From contig JAPJBO010001059.1 in the NCBI GenBank assembly GCA_030068145.1, positions 1 to 64,000 on the forward strand: a DNA stretch of 64,000 bases. Reading direction: 5' to 3'. Shown piece by piece: positions 1 to 8,441 of the stretch (position 1 is its first letter; every line of letters starts with the position of its first letter). The DNA is from Diplonema papillatum (Eukaryota > Euglenozoa > Diplonemea > Diplonemida > Diplonemidae). Position numbers and translations under genes: made by a program. Under the pieces are notes generated by a model. That model saw only the letters and a list, made by a program, of their open reading frames with translations. It had not been told where the DNA came from and searched no databases.

Positions 1-361
1 ACTGCACACAACACGCAGAGCCAAGCAGCATATCAGCAGCGAACCAAAGCAAACCTCTTGACAAATTACTATCACAGGCAACTGACAGCACGACAATCGC
101 CGGAAACACACCGACCGCGACTGGTAAAGCCTGGCACGCCAGGACATCATTACCAAAACAGCGGCAAGAAACAAGGGGAGGGCGGGCAAGAAACAAACCC
201 ACTGAACCCCCCCACAACCATACCAAGAACGAACGAAAGGAAACAGAAAACAAACAAACGCCCCAAGGATGAAGAGAAGGCACAAGGAACCTTAGCACCG
301 TATCCCCAAGCCTAACCCGGGTGCGGTTTCCAAATTTTTGAAATTGAAATTGAAATTGAAT
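1..361 (+). mobile_element. LINE 3' untranslated end with (TTGAAA)n tail
   Basis: No protein is visible here. Bases 90-361 are the reverse complement of 25708-25965, and both copies end in a short TTGAAA-type repeat (339-361 here), so this is the 3' end of a LINE whose tail is a hexamer repeat rather than pure poly(A). The other copy lies downstream, on the minus strand, of a partial RNase H/CCHC reading frame at 26826-27787, which suggests which LINE family this 3' end belongs to. The first 60 bases have no second copy that I can see. Confidence 0.6.
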
Positions 362-364
362 TAA

Positions 365-480
365 GTCTCTCAGGCATGCCTTCCGGCCCGAAGAGGCCCG
401 TAAAGCCTGCCCGAAAACTGGAACGCGGCTCTCCGGAGCCGCCAAAAGAATGTGGTGCCTCTTGCAAAAAAAAAAAAAAA
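365..480 (+). mobile_element. LINE 3' tail with poly(A), copy 1
   Basis: About 100 bases followed by A15. The same sequence, with very few changes, recurs at 1795-1926, again directly before a long A run. It is a very short 5'-truncated insertion of a LINE family that ends in GCCTCTTGC-(A)n. The next LINE fragment starts immediately after the A run. Confidence 0.7.
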
Positions 481-484
481 TTAA

Positions 485-1075
485 GAGGAGAGCAGTGAAG
501 CTGGAGCACGAGACGCCTTGGACAGGGCCACCCTCCTCAGGAACCCGTCGTCGTTCGCCAGGTTGGTCTCTGGCCGCCGCATCCCCCGCCCCAAGCACTT
601 GGCACCACGGGCGGAAAGAGAGGTGCGGCAGCTCCGCACTGGCCACCACCACCTGGTGATGACCATGTACGCCACCGAATGGCGCGACCTCTCGAGGGCG
701 GATCGCAGACAGGCGTTTCTCCCGTGCCCTATTTGCGGCACCCGGTCGTTGGCCCCGCTACTCCACCTCTTCGTCGGATGTGACGCCCCCGCTGCAGCGC
801 TGTCCAGGCTGACGATGGACGCCGACCTCGACGCGAAGAGCCGCCTCCATGCGAAGCCGCCGCCCGTCGATGCCATGGAGCGCCTCTGGGCAATCCTCTT
901 CGTTTTTCCGGAACTCGCTCTGGCGTACCTGCAGAGGTGCGGCACTCTGCCGAGTTACGGTATCCTCGCCGGCCAGACGTCCGCCGAGCCCGTGGGCGGC
1001 GGCGTCAATCGCTCCATAACGCCTGACGCCGCCTCCTCGCGCTCCGCCGACTCGGACGACGCGATCTCTCGCTGA
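485..1075 (+). pseudogene. LINE ORF2 C-terminal fragment (CCHC knuckle)
   Basis: An open frame with no usable start, encoding only the last roughly 195 residues of a LINE polyprotein. It aligns by eye with the C-terminus of LINE-I1 ORF2: a SEAGA.(E/D)A start, then PRAEREVRQLRTGHH, then a CCHC knuckle CPICG..H....C (C-x2-C-x9-H-x4-C), then a Trp/Phe-rich tail. In the full protein this follows the RNase H domain and probably binds RNA or DNA during target-primed reverse transcription. The endonuclease, RT and RNase H parts are missing because of 5' truncation, so this copy cannot be active. The frame itself is not obviously decayed, which suggests a fairly recent insertion. Confidence 0.75.
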
Positions 1076-1308
1076 GGGCGCTCACCACCAACTTGCGCGC
1101 TGCGGGCTGTACCGCTCGGACGCGCCAGACGCCAACTCCTCGCGGCGTTTCCGAAGACGCCATCTTGCGCCGACGGTCGATCTGCAGCTGCTCCCGCCTA
1201 ACGTCTCAGTAAACGCCTGCTTCGGCACCCCGGCCGCCAAGGCCCAAAGGGGAGAAGCGCGCTTGACTACAAGCAATAAGCGGTATCGGCGCCCTACAGC
1301 AAACAACG

Positions 1309-1748
1309 GGTCTTCCACCTGACCTCACTCAACCGCCACTAGGCAGGTTCGAGTGAAAGGCTCAGAAACTGGACACCCACGCACCTAATCCACCTTGCAT
1401 AGCCGGGGCAGAGTGAGCGGGCGCCGATCTTCAGACCATGCCCAGTACACAGCCTCTGACCTCTGACTTCAGTGTCTGACTCTTAGTCGGTCCCCAACGT
1501 TTCCCGCCGGTGCCTCGATACCCGGCCGTCAAGGCCCTACGGGGAGAGGCCCGCAACAAACAAGCAACCGTGGGCTCCGCCACACCATACCAATTCCCAC
1601 ATTCCAACTCCCCCCCCTCAAAGTTCCAGTGGCAGAGAAAGAAAGAAGCCAGAGAGGTCTCCCGGGTCTTCCACCTGACCTCACTCAACCGCCACCTGGC
1701 TGGTTTGTGTGAAAGGCTCAGATACTGGACACCCACACACAGTTATCC
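1309..1748 (+). repeat. Direct repeat of ~85 bp inside LINE-I2 3' UTR
   Basis: 1309-1393 and 1664-1748 are near-identical blocks beginning GGGTCTTCCACCTGACC and ending in CTGGACACCCAC. A shared AAGGCCC..GGGGAG motif lies upstream of each (near 1235 and 1530). LINE-I1 likewise carries a duplicated 3' UTR. Confidence 0.65.
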
Positions 1749-1794
1749 CCCCCCCCTTGTACCATAGCCCTTCCCACTCTTGCATGTGTCTTGT

Positions 1795-1893
1795 GTCTCT
1801 CTGGCATGCCTTCCGGCCCGAAGAGGCCCGTAAAGCCTGCCCGAAAACTGGAACGCGGCTCTCCGGAGCTGCCAAAAGAATGTGGTGCCTCTT

Positions 1894-1926
<33 letters not shown>
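1795..1926 (+). mobile_element. LINE 3' tail with poly(A), copy 2
   Basis: Second copy of the 365-480 tail, ending in about 30 A (1897-1926). It is the 3' terminus of the LINE-I2 fragment and the landing site of LINE-R, whose sequence starts at 1927. Confidence 0.7.
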
Positions 1927-1928
<2 letters not shown>

Positions 1929-1940
1929 ATCGTTGAGAAT

Positions 1941-4900
1941 ATGCCGCCGTCCCCGGGGGGGGATCGGCCCCCCCGGACGCCACCGGGTGGTCAGGGGCAG
2001 GCGGCCCCTGCCGCCGGTAGGAGTGCGGGCGCCGCTGCGTCTGCTGGCCCGGTTCCGCTGCCCCGCTCGTTTGCGGAGGCGCTCAGGCGGAGCCCTCCCG
2101 CTGCCGCCGCTGTCGACGCCGCCGCCGCTGACGACGCCGCCGCCGCCGCCGATGACGCCGCAGCCGACCCCCGGGCCCGGGTGCACCCGGCGCAAACCGC
2201 GCGGGAAGGTGAAGTCTGCCGGGACTTCAACTTCCGACGCGCGGGGTGCCGACGGGTGCAGTGCCGATACGTGCACCGGCTTCTCCCGGTCTGCCCGGCC
2301 TTCCAGCGGGGCAGATGCAGGGACGCCAGGTGCCCGAATCGGCACCCGCGCCCGGGGCAGGTACGCTTTCCTGTTCACCCCCAATACCCCAACCGCTCTT
2401 TCCACCCCAAACAAACACAACAGACAGCACGGTCGACGGCTGCGCCCGCTCGGCGCAGCCAAGGCGTACAGGCCGCGGGGCCGTACGCGGACGACGACCT
2501 GCCGGAGGGCCCGCTGCTCCCGCAGGTGCTGGCCGCCCGGCGGGAGGTCCGTCGGGCGCAGGAACGCGCGGAGGAGCTTGAAGCTCAACTCCTCCGCGAG
2601 TTCAATAGCTGGGCCCCCACCCCGGTGGAGGCTCTTTGCCTCGTGTGCGGTCGGCTCAGCACCACCGCCGGGGAGGAGGCCCAGCACCGGGCCCGGCATC
2701 GCAAGGATGCTGTGACCCAAGGCCGCGACTCGCTCGTCGTGGCCCACGTGGCGGTGGGAGACGAGGGCCTCCGCCACGTGCGCGAGCTCTGCCTGCAGTG
2801 GCAGGCTGAGAGGCCCCAGGCCCGGCCGGCTCAGGGCGGCCCCCATCAGGGTTTCCCGTTCGCGGCGCCGGGCCCTTTCGGGGCCCCGATCCAGCCAGCC
2901 CTGCAGGCGGGCCTCGCCGCCCCTCACCCTGCTCCGGAGGGGGCAGAACAGGGTGATGGGGCCGCGGTCGAGCGCGATAGGTCCATGGACTCCGCGTGCG
3001 ACCGCGTCCTGTTCGGCAGCGCGTCGAACAGGTCGGCGTCGTCCCCTGCTCCCCGGGACGGCAGCCTGCCTCCGCCCGCGTCCCGGCCCAGGGCTCTGTC
3101 GTTGCCCGGAGACGCGGGGGAAGAGGCGGTCCCTGCTGGGCCAGGTGGGGCAGACCAGGCCGTCCCCGCCGCCCCGTGCGGCGAGGGCGACCCGGTAGGT
3201 CCTGCCGCGCCCCACAGGGAGGCCGCTCCGGACGCAGCCGCCGCAGCCCACGACGTGGCAGGCCAGGCCGGTCCCCTCGACGCTATCAGGGGGGCCGACC
3301 AGGTCGAACCCGCCGGAGCGCCGGCGGAGCGGGCTGACGACAGGGCAGCCGACGCCCAGATCGGGGAGCGCAGGCTCCGGCGGGAGCGTCGGCGGTTCCG
3401 TCACGCCGCGGACCCGGTTGCGCCCGGCGAGGTCGCTGAGCCCTTTCCGAACTCCGACGAGTCGGACTCCGACAGTGAATCGGGGCCGGACCCGTCGGGT
3501 GACGGGGGGGGCCGCGACGGACACGGCGACGGGGACGACGAGAGCGGCCCGGACTCCGGCAACGGGGGGCCCGGGGGCAGCCGTCCGCAGGCGGGCCAGC
3601 CGGCGAGCGAAGCGCCGGACGCGAGCGCCGAACCGGGGCTACCGGAGGCACCCTCGGAGGCCGGCCTCGGGAACGGGTCGGCCGCGAACGACAGGTCCGG
3701 CCGGGCCGCGACCCCAGCGGAAGCCAGCCCCGGAGAGGGGGGCTTCTTGCCGCCGGTCGCGGAGGCCGGGCCTGCCCGGAACGGCCCGTCCCCGGGGGCC
3801 GAGCCCGGTGCTTCGGGGGCTGGCTTGGCCCCCGGCGACAAACGCCCGGCGTCGCGCTCACCGGTCGACACGCCGGCGGCCAGGCGCCGCAAGCAGCCCC
3901 ACAGCGCCGATGACCCCCTCGCCGGGTGGGAAACGCCCCCTTCCGGCCTAACGTGGGGCATACCGCCGGAAGCGTCGTCCCCGACAGGGGGCAGTGCTTG
4001 GGAGGGGGCGCAGCTCCCGTGCCCCAGTCCCCCCGCGCCGGGACCGGGAGGACCGTTGGGGACGGCGACCCCCGCCGCTTGGACGGCCGGCGACGCTCAC
4101 ACCCCGGCGGGGGCAGCCGGCTCGCCGGACCCGCGCCCACCCGTCAGCCAAGCTTGCCAGGACTTGCTGAACGCGGTTTGCGGAACACCGGGGACCCCTG
4201 CTAAGCGCCCGGCGTCTCGGTCGCCAGTGGGGACTCCGGCCTCCGTCAGGCGGAAGCCGCTCGCCGGGATGGGGCGAGGCCGGGGCTTGGGTATAGCGGC
4301 GGCGGCCCGGGCCTTGGCCGCTCGGCTGGCGGTTGGGCGGCGCAGCCCTCCAGGACCGGCCCCAGCATCGGCCGGCCGGGGGAGAGGCACGGCGGCGAGG
4401 CGAAGTCCCCCGGCTTCGTCCTCCGCGTCCCTGACGCCTGTCCTCTTCCCGGACAGCGTCCGGGCCGCTCACGCCCCGGTGCCCCCGCACACGCACGTCT
4501 CCCTGGGGAGGGGGGGGGACGACCCCTGCGATGACGGGGACGTCCAGCGCCACCCGGGGCCGCTGCCGGGGGGCCCCTCGGGGGGCTGCAGCTCCGCGAC
4601 CGTCTGTGTCCTTTCGCGTGGGCGGGGTGGAGATGATCTCTGCGTGGATGGGGACATCCACCCCAACCCAGGACCGGCGGTCAGCGACGCCCAGGACCCG
4701 GCCCCCACGGTCGCCGAACCGGCGCCGGCCAGCACGGGGCCGGGCGCGGCCGGTCGGCAGAGCGCAGCGGGGTCGCAGAGGGCACCGGCGCCGGTGTGCA
4801 TCTGCCGCACGACCGGGGAACGGAGGGGGAGACACCGAATGTGGTGCCCCTGCTCCAGGGCCTACCGGGAGGCCGTGGCCGGTGGGAGGGAGCCAGCGGC

Positions 4901-7900
4901 AGTCCCGCCTCGGACTCCCGTGGAGCCATCCGGGGGCGCTCCCAGTGCCGCAGGCCGGGACGGACAACAAGGGGGCGCAATCCCCTTCTCGTTCGAGGAG
5001 GTCGCGACTGCCGGCATTCGCACCCTGGAGCGGGTGCCGGCGGCCGCGAAGCCGCAGGTCTCAGCTCTCTTCGAGACCGTGCTCAGGGCAGCCACCGATG
5101 ATGCCGGGTGGCTGCGGGCTTACGCCTTCGCCCCCCTCGTCCTCTCGGCTACCCACCGGGGGGGGCGGAAAGCGGTGACGGAGGCCCTCCGTCGCCGCGT
5201 CCGCCTCTGGAGGGCGGGGCAGCTGGAGACCCTGTGGGCTGAGGCCCGGGCCGTCTCAGCCGGGAAGGGCGATCGCCGCGCGCGCCGGCGAGCCTACCCG
5301 GTCGCAGACGACGCCGATAACAGGCTCGAGCTGCAAACGGACGTCGAGTCCGTGGACGACCTGGACGGGGCCACCGTGCGGCAGGTCCTCCGGCGGGCCC
5401 GCGACCGATGCTACTCGCGGGCCGTCTCTGCGCTTTCCGCGGCGCAGACTGCGCCGGCGGACGACGCCACGCTGGCGGCCCTGAGGGAGCTGCACCCCCC
5501 TGCCCCCGAGTTGCCTGACGACCGCAGCTTGCGGCCCGTGGCCGTAGCGAGGCCCTCCCCGGGCGTTATCCGCCGCGTGCTGAAGAAGATGCCGAAGGGC
5601 ACCGCCGCTGGGCCGTCCGGCCTCTCTGCGCAGCACCTGCTCGACCTGTGGGACGTCTCCGGGTCGTTCAAAGAGGCAGTGGCGGACGCCGTCTGGGCCC
5701 TCTCTTCCGGCAGAGTGGCTTCAGCCGCCCGACCGTACCTCTTCGGGGCGAGGCTAGTTCCGCTGGTCAAGAAGTCCGGCGGGATCAGGCCCATTGCGTG
5801 TGGAGAGATCCTGCGACGGGTGGCCGGCAAGGTCCTCGCTTCCGACCGGGCGATCAAGGACCTGGGAGCGAACGTCCTTCTGCGGAGTGGGCAAGTCGGA
5901 GTCAGCGTTAAGGCGGGGGCCGACGCTGGCGTGCACGCCATCCGCAGGGTTGCGGCCCTGTACCGCGACAGGGACGTGGTCGACAGGGGCATCCTGCAGA
6001 TCGACTTCGCGAACGCCTTCAACACGCTGCGGCGGGAAGCGATCATCTGCAGTGTCAACCGACACGCCCCCCAGCTGTTGGGGTACGCACTAGCGGCGTA
6101 CGAGAAACACTCCGCGCTTGTGGTGGGCGACCGGGGTATCTCCTCCCAGTGCGGAGTCCAACAAGGGGACCCCTTGGGACCGCTGCTCTTCAGCCTCGTC
6201 ATGCACGATGTCGTCGTGCCGCCGAACCCCGGAGAGCAGCCACCCGTCCCGGCGGCCCCGGCTTCGTCGCAGGCGCCCGTCGAGTCCGCCCCCGCGTCGC
6301 TCGGCCAGCCGGAGCCTCTCGATGCCGCCGGGGGGCGGCCCACCCCTCCAGAACCGGCTCAGGCCCCAGGTTCGGGGGACCCAGCGGTGCCACCGCCGCC
6401 GCCGGTGGGGTCCCCGGCGGCCCCGAGGGCCACGGATGGCGCGCTGAGCCAGGCGGGGCTTGACCTCCTGACGTTCTTCCTGGACGACGGGGCGGCTGGG
6501 GGTGAGCTCGACACCCTCGGTCACTGGCTGCAGGGCTTCGAGGACAGAGCGGCCGCGGTCGGGCTCAGTCTGAACCGGGGGAAGTGCAGGCTGTCCGTTG
6601 CCCCCGGCGCCACAATCCCCGAGGCCCTGCAAGGCATCGAGACTTTTCCGCTGGACGATATCCAGCACCTCGGCGTCCCCTGCGGTTCCCCCGAGACGAT
6701 GCGCGCCTTCGTGGAGGAAGCGGCCAAGAGCGCCGAGCGGAAGATGCGGATGATAGCCTCCCTCCCCGACGCACATGTGGCTCTGACTCTGCTGAAGTTC
6801 TGCGCCGGCTTCGTCAGCGTCGTCCACCTCATGCGCGCTGTGGGGGCTGTCTTCGACTTCGCGTGCATCGATCAGGCCACGCAGTCTTGCCTGGCGACGA
6901 TCACGGGCATCGAGACGGACGCTTCCGCCTGGGCTCTGGCTTCCCTTCCCGTCAGGCTCGGTGGCCTGGGCCTGCACTCCTGCGCCGACACAGCGGCGAT
7001 CGCGCACATCGCGGCTACCTTTGACGGCGAGGCTTGCCTCCCGTCCCTGGTGACCCCCTACGTGCTGCCGCACGCCATGCTTCTGGACGAGGACGACACT
7101 TTCCTAGCGTCCCTCGAAGACCCGCGCCTTGCACCCTTCGAATCCGTTTTGGAGAAGATCCAGAACGTTCTGCAGGCACGGGATAACTACGGGGGACGTG
7201 GACAGAAAGTGTGGTCCGCGACAGTTCATGACGAGCGACGCAAGGCCCTCCTTATCTCGATGACTGAGGAGCTGGGCAGGTCAGGCCGGCTTCAAGGGTC
7301 GGCGCTGGCTCTGAAGCAGGTCCAAGTCCGGGCGCGGATCCAAAGCTGCTCCGCCCAACATGCGTCCGCTTGGCTTTATGGCAACGCGGAGGCGGACCCC
7401 AGGCTGTGGCTTTCTCCCGCGGAGCTCGCAGTGGCCATCCGGCTTCGGCTGGGGCTGCCCATCGCCCCCATGCCGAGCATCTGTCGCCTCTGCGGGACAG
7501 GCTCGGCAGACGTCGACGGAGTGCATGCGCGAAGTTGCTTCTCCGGCGGGCGCCGGACGAGAATGCACAACGCACTCCGCGATGTCATCGCTGACTTCGC
7601 CCGCCGTGGCTTGCTGGCCCCGGCGGTCGAGCGCCCCGTGTTTTCGAACACGGAGCGGAAGCGCCCGGACATCAGCTATGTCCGGGACGGCACCACCGTT
7701 GTGCTGGACGTCGCCGTCACCTTCCCCCTGCAGCCTTCGAACCCCCAGTACGCTAAGCGGGCGGCGGAGAAGCCAGGGGGGGCGGCGACAGCCTACGCAA
7801 CAGCTGTTAAAGAAGGTAAGTACCGCGGCATAATAGACAACGAGCCAAACCCTCGGGAATGGCTCGCTGTCCCGCTAGTCGTGGACACCTTCGGAGCGTG

Positions 7901-8165
7901 GTGTCCTGGAGCACTCACGGAGTTGCGGCAAATAGCTCGCAAAAGCGCCCTCCGTGAAGACCGGACCGCTTCGGCCGCCTGCCAGGACTTCTTCCACCAA
8001 TTGAGCTTTCAAGTAGCCCAGGGGGTGGCAAGAATAGTCATTTCATCTGGCGGGGCGCGACCGGACGAAGCGGTCCACCCTGGTGCAGGGGGTAGTGTCA
8101 CTGCATCGCGGGTTTTTTTACCTGGTCGGACCTGCTTGCTAGCAGGCCAGCCCAGGTCGCAGTGA
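1941..8165 (+). CDS. LINE-R polyprotein: CCCH and C2H2 fingers, 2A-like, RT, RLE
   Basis: 2074 aa, uninterrupted. The ATG at 1941 is chosen because the upstream frame only reads through the neighbouring A tract. Visible in order: an Ala/Pro-rich leader; two CCCH fingers (C93-x9-C-x4-C-x3-H112 and C118-x7-C-x4-C-x3-H135); a C2H2 finger (C233, C236, H249, H253); a long disordered Pro/Gly/Asp-rich region; two 2A-like motifs (867-874 DVQRHPGP, 905-912 DIHPNPGP); RT with motif A D1355 (IDFANAF), motif B QQGDPLGP (1407-1414) and motif C FLDD (1513-1516); then a CCHC knuckle (C1848, C1851, H1862, C1866) and a restriction-like endonuclease signature RPD (D1910) with D1923 in LDVAV. The C-terminal RLE places it among R2/NeSL-like lineages rather than APE LINEs. 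Role: nick the target, reverse transcribe and insert its own RNA. Oddities are the CCCH pair, the 2A-like pair and a Pro/Ala linker of about 85 residues inside RT. It looks intact; activity is unproven. Confidence 0.85.
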   Translation: MPPSPGGDRPPRTPPGGQGQAAPAAGRSAGAAASAGPVPLPRSFAEALRRSPPAAAAVDAAAADDAAAAADDAAADPRARVHPAQTAREGEVCRDFNFRRAGCRRVQCRYVHRLLPVCPAFQRGRCRDARCPNRHPRPGQVRFPVHPQYPNRSFHPKQTQQTARSTAAPARRSQGVQAAGPYADDDLPEGPLLPQVLAARREVRRAQERAEELEAQLLREFNSWAPTPVEALCLVCGRLSTTAGEEAQHRARHRKDAVTQGRDSLVVAHVAVGDEGLRHVRELCLQWQAERPQARPAQGGPHQGFPFAAPGPFGAPIQPALQAGLAAPHPAPEGAEQGDGAAVERDRSMDSACDRVLFGSASNRSASSPAPRDGSLPPPASRPRALSLPGDAGEEAVPAGPGGADQAVPAAPCGEGDPVGPAAPHREAAPDAAAAAHDVAGQAGPLDAIRGADQVEPAGAPAERADDRAADAQIGERRLRRERRRFRHAADPVAPGEVAEPFPNSDESDSDSESGPDPSGDGGGRDGHGDGDDESGPDSGNGGPGGSRPQAGQPASEAPDASAEPGLPEAPSEAGLGNGSAANDRSGRAATPAEASPGEGGFLPPVAEAGPARNGPSPGAEPGASGAGLAPGDKRPASRSPVDTPAARRRKQPHSADDPLAGWETPPSGLTWGIPPEASSPTGGSAWEGAQLPCPSPPAPGPGGPLGTATPAAWTAGDAHTPAGAAGSPDPRPPVSQACQDLLNAVCGTPGTPAKRPASRSPVGTPASVRRKPLAGMGRGRGLGIAAAARALAARLAVGRRSPPGPAPASAGRGRGTAARRSPPASSSASLTPVLFPDSVRAAHAPVPPHTHVSLGRGGDDPCDDGDVQRHPGPLPGGPSGGCSSATVCVLSRGRGGDDLCVDGDIHPNPGPAVSDAQDPAPTVAEPAPASTGPGAAGRQSAAGSQRAPAPVCICRTTGERRGRHRMWCPCSRAYREAVAGGREPAAVPPRTPVEPSGGAPSAAGRDGQQGGAIPFSFEEVATAGIRTLERVPAAAKPQVSALFETVLRAATDDAGWLRAYAFAPLVLSATHRGGRKAVTEALRRRVRLWRAGQLETLWAEARAVSAGKGDRRARRRAYPVADDADNRLELQTDVESVDDLDGATVRQVLRRARDRCYSRAVSALSAAQTAPADDATLAALRELHPPAPELPDDRSLRPVAVARPSPGVIRRVLKKMPKGTAAGPSGLSAQHLLDLWDVSGSFKEAVADAVWALSSGRVASAARPYLFGARLVPLVKKSGGIRPIACGEILRRVAGKVLASDRAIKDLGANVLLRSGQVGVSVKAGADAGVHAIRRVAALYRDRDVVDRGILQIDFANAFNTLRREAIICSVNRHAPQLLGYALAAYEKHSALVVGDRGISSQCGVQQGDPLGPLLFSLVMHDVVVPPNPGEQPPVPAAPASSQAPVESAPASLGQPEPLDAAGGRPTPPEPAQAPGSGDPAVPPPPPVGSPAAPRATDGALSQAGLDLLTFFLDDGAAGGELDTLGHWLQGFEDRAAAVGLSLNRGKCRLSVAPGATIPEALQGIETFPLDDIQHLGVPCGSPETMRAFVEEAAKSAERKMRMIASLPDAHVALTLLKFCAGFVSVVHLMRAVGAVFDFACIDQATQSCLATITGIETDASAWALASLPVRLGGLGLHSCADTAAIAHIAATFDGEACLPSLVTPYVLPHAMLLDEDDTFLASLEDPRLAPFESVLEKIQNVLQARDNYGGRGQKVWSATVHDERRKALLISMTEELGRSGRLQGSALALKQVQVRARIQSCSAQHASAWLYGNAEADPRLWLSPAELAVAIRLRLGLPIAPMPSICRLCGTGSADVDGVHARSCFSGGRRTRMHNALRDVIADFARRGLLAPAVERPVFSNTERKRPDISYVRDGTTVVLDVAVTFPLQPSNPQYAKRAAEKPGGAATAYATAVKEGKYRGIIDNEPNPREWLAVPLVVDTFGAWCPGALTELRQIARKSALREDRTASAACQDFFHQLSFQVAQGVARIVISSGGARPDEAVHPGAGGSVTASRVFLPGRTCLLAGQPRSQ
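4539..4676 (+). other. Tandem 2A-like recoding motifs in LINE-R
   Basis: Two related segments 38 codons apart, each GRGGDD.C.DGD followed by a 2A-like end. The first ends QRHPGP (His replaces the conserved Asn, so probably inactive). The second ends DIHPNPGP, keeping NPGP. 2A peptides make the ribosome skip the Gly-Pro bond and release the upstream product; here that would separate the zinc-finger half from the RT/RLE half. Function is inferred from the motif only. Confidence 0.55.
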
Positions 8166-8441
8166 GACTGGCGTTCACTGTGTGCTGAAGAAGCATTTTT
8201 TTGGGCTCCCGCTCCGGAAGCAACCGGATACCGGCAGCCCCGCTGTACTAACATGTCGAGTACAGTGTCCCGCGCTCCAAAAAAAAAAAATAAGAATTTT
8301 TTTTTAGTTCGGGCCACCAGGGCACCTTACTCCACTCCTCTGAGGTCCCCTGATGGGGATGGTTGGGAGACCATACAATCAAGTATGGAAGCCATCCTTT
8401 ACTGCGGAGCAATTTCCGCTAGCAGTACAAGTACTGTGTGA

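Larger units (their letters stand above)
481..1926 (+). mobile_element. 5'-truncated APE-type LINE (LINE-I2)
   Basis: The fragment begins within the C-terminal coding part of a LINE ORF2 (485-1075), continues through an unusually long 3' UTR (1076-1894) and ends in a run of about 30 A. The coding part matches the end of LINE-I1 at 13600-14080. The last 115 bases match the solo tail at 365-480. Direct poly(A) junctions on both sides are typical of target-primed insertion into an existing A tract. Confidence 0.75.
1927..8291 (+). mobile_element. LINE-R: near full-length RLE-type LINE
   Basis: A single-ORF LINE of about 6.4 kb. The 5' end abuts the poly(A) of the preceding LINE with only 14 bases before the ATG, so either the 5' UTR is very short or the copy is slightly truncated. 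A 3' UTR of about 115 bases ends in A12 (8279-8290). A 5'-truncated copy with the same 3' UTR and A tail lies on the minus strand at 28554-31075, so this family was mobile more than once here. GC content is far above that of the flanking DNA. Confidence 0.85.

Noticed and set aside
1743-3524. 593-codon minus-strand ORF opposite LINE-R
   Set aside because: Mirror of a GC-rich coding strand; no motif, and the plus strand has the LINE domains.
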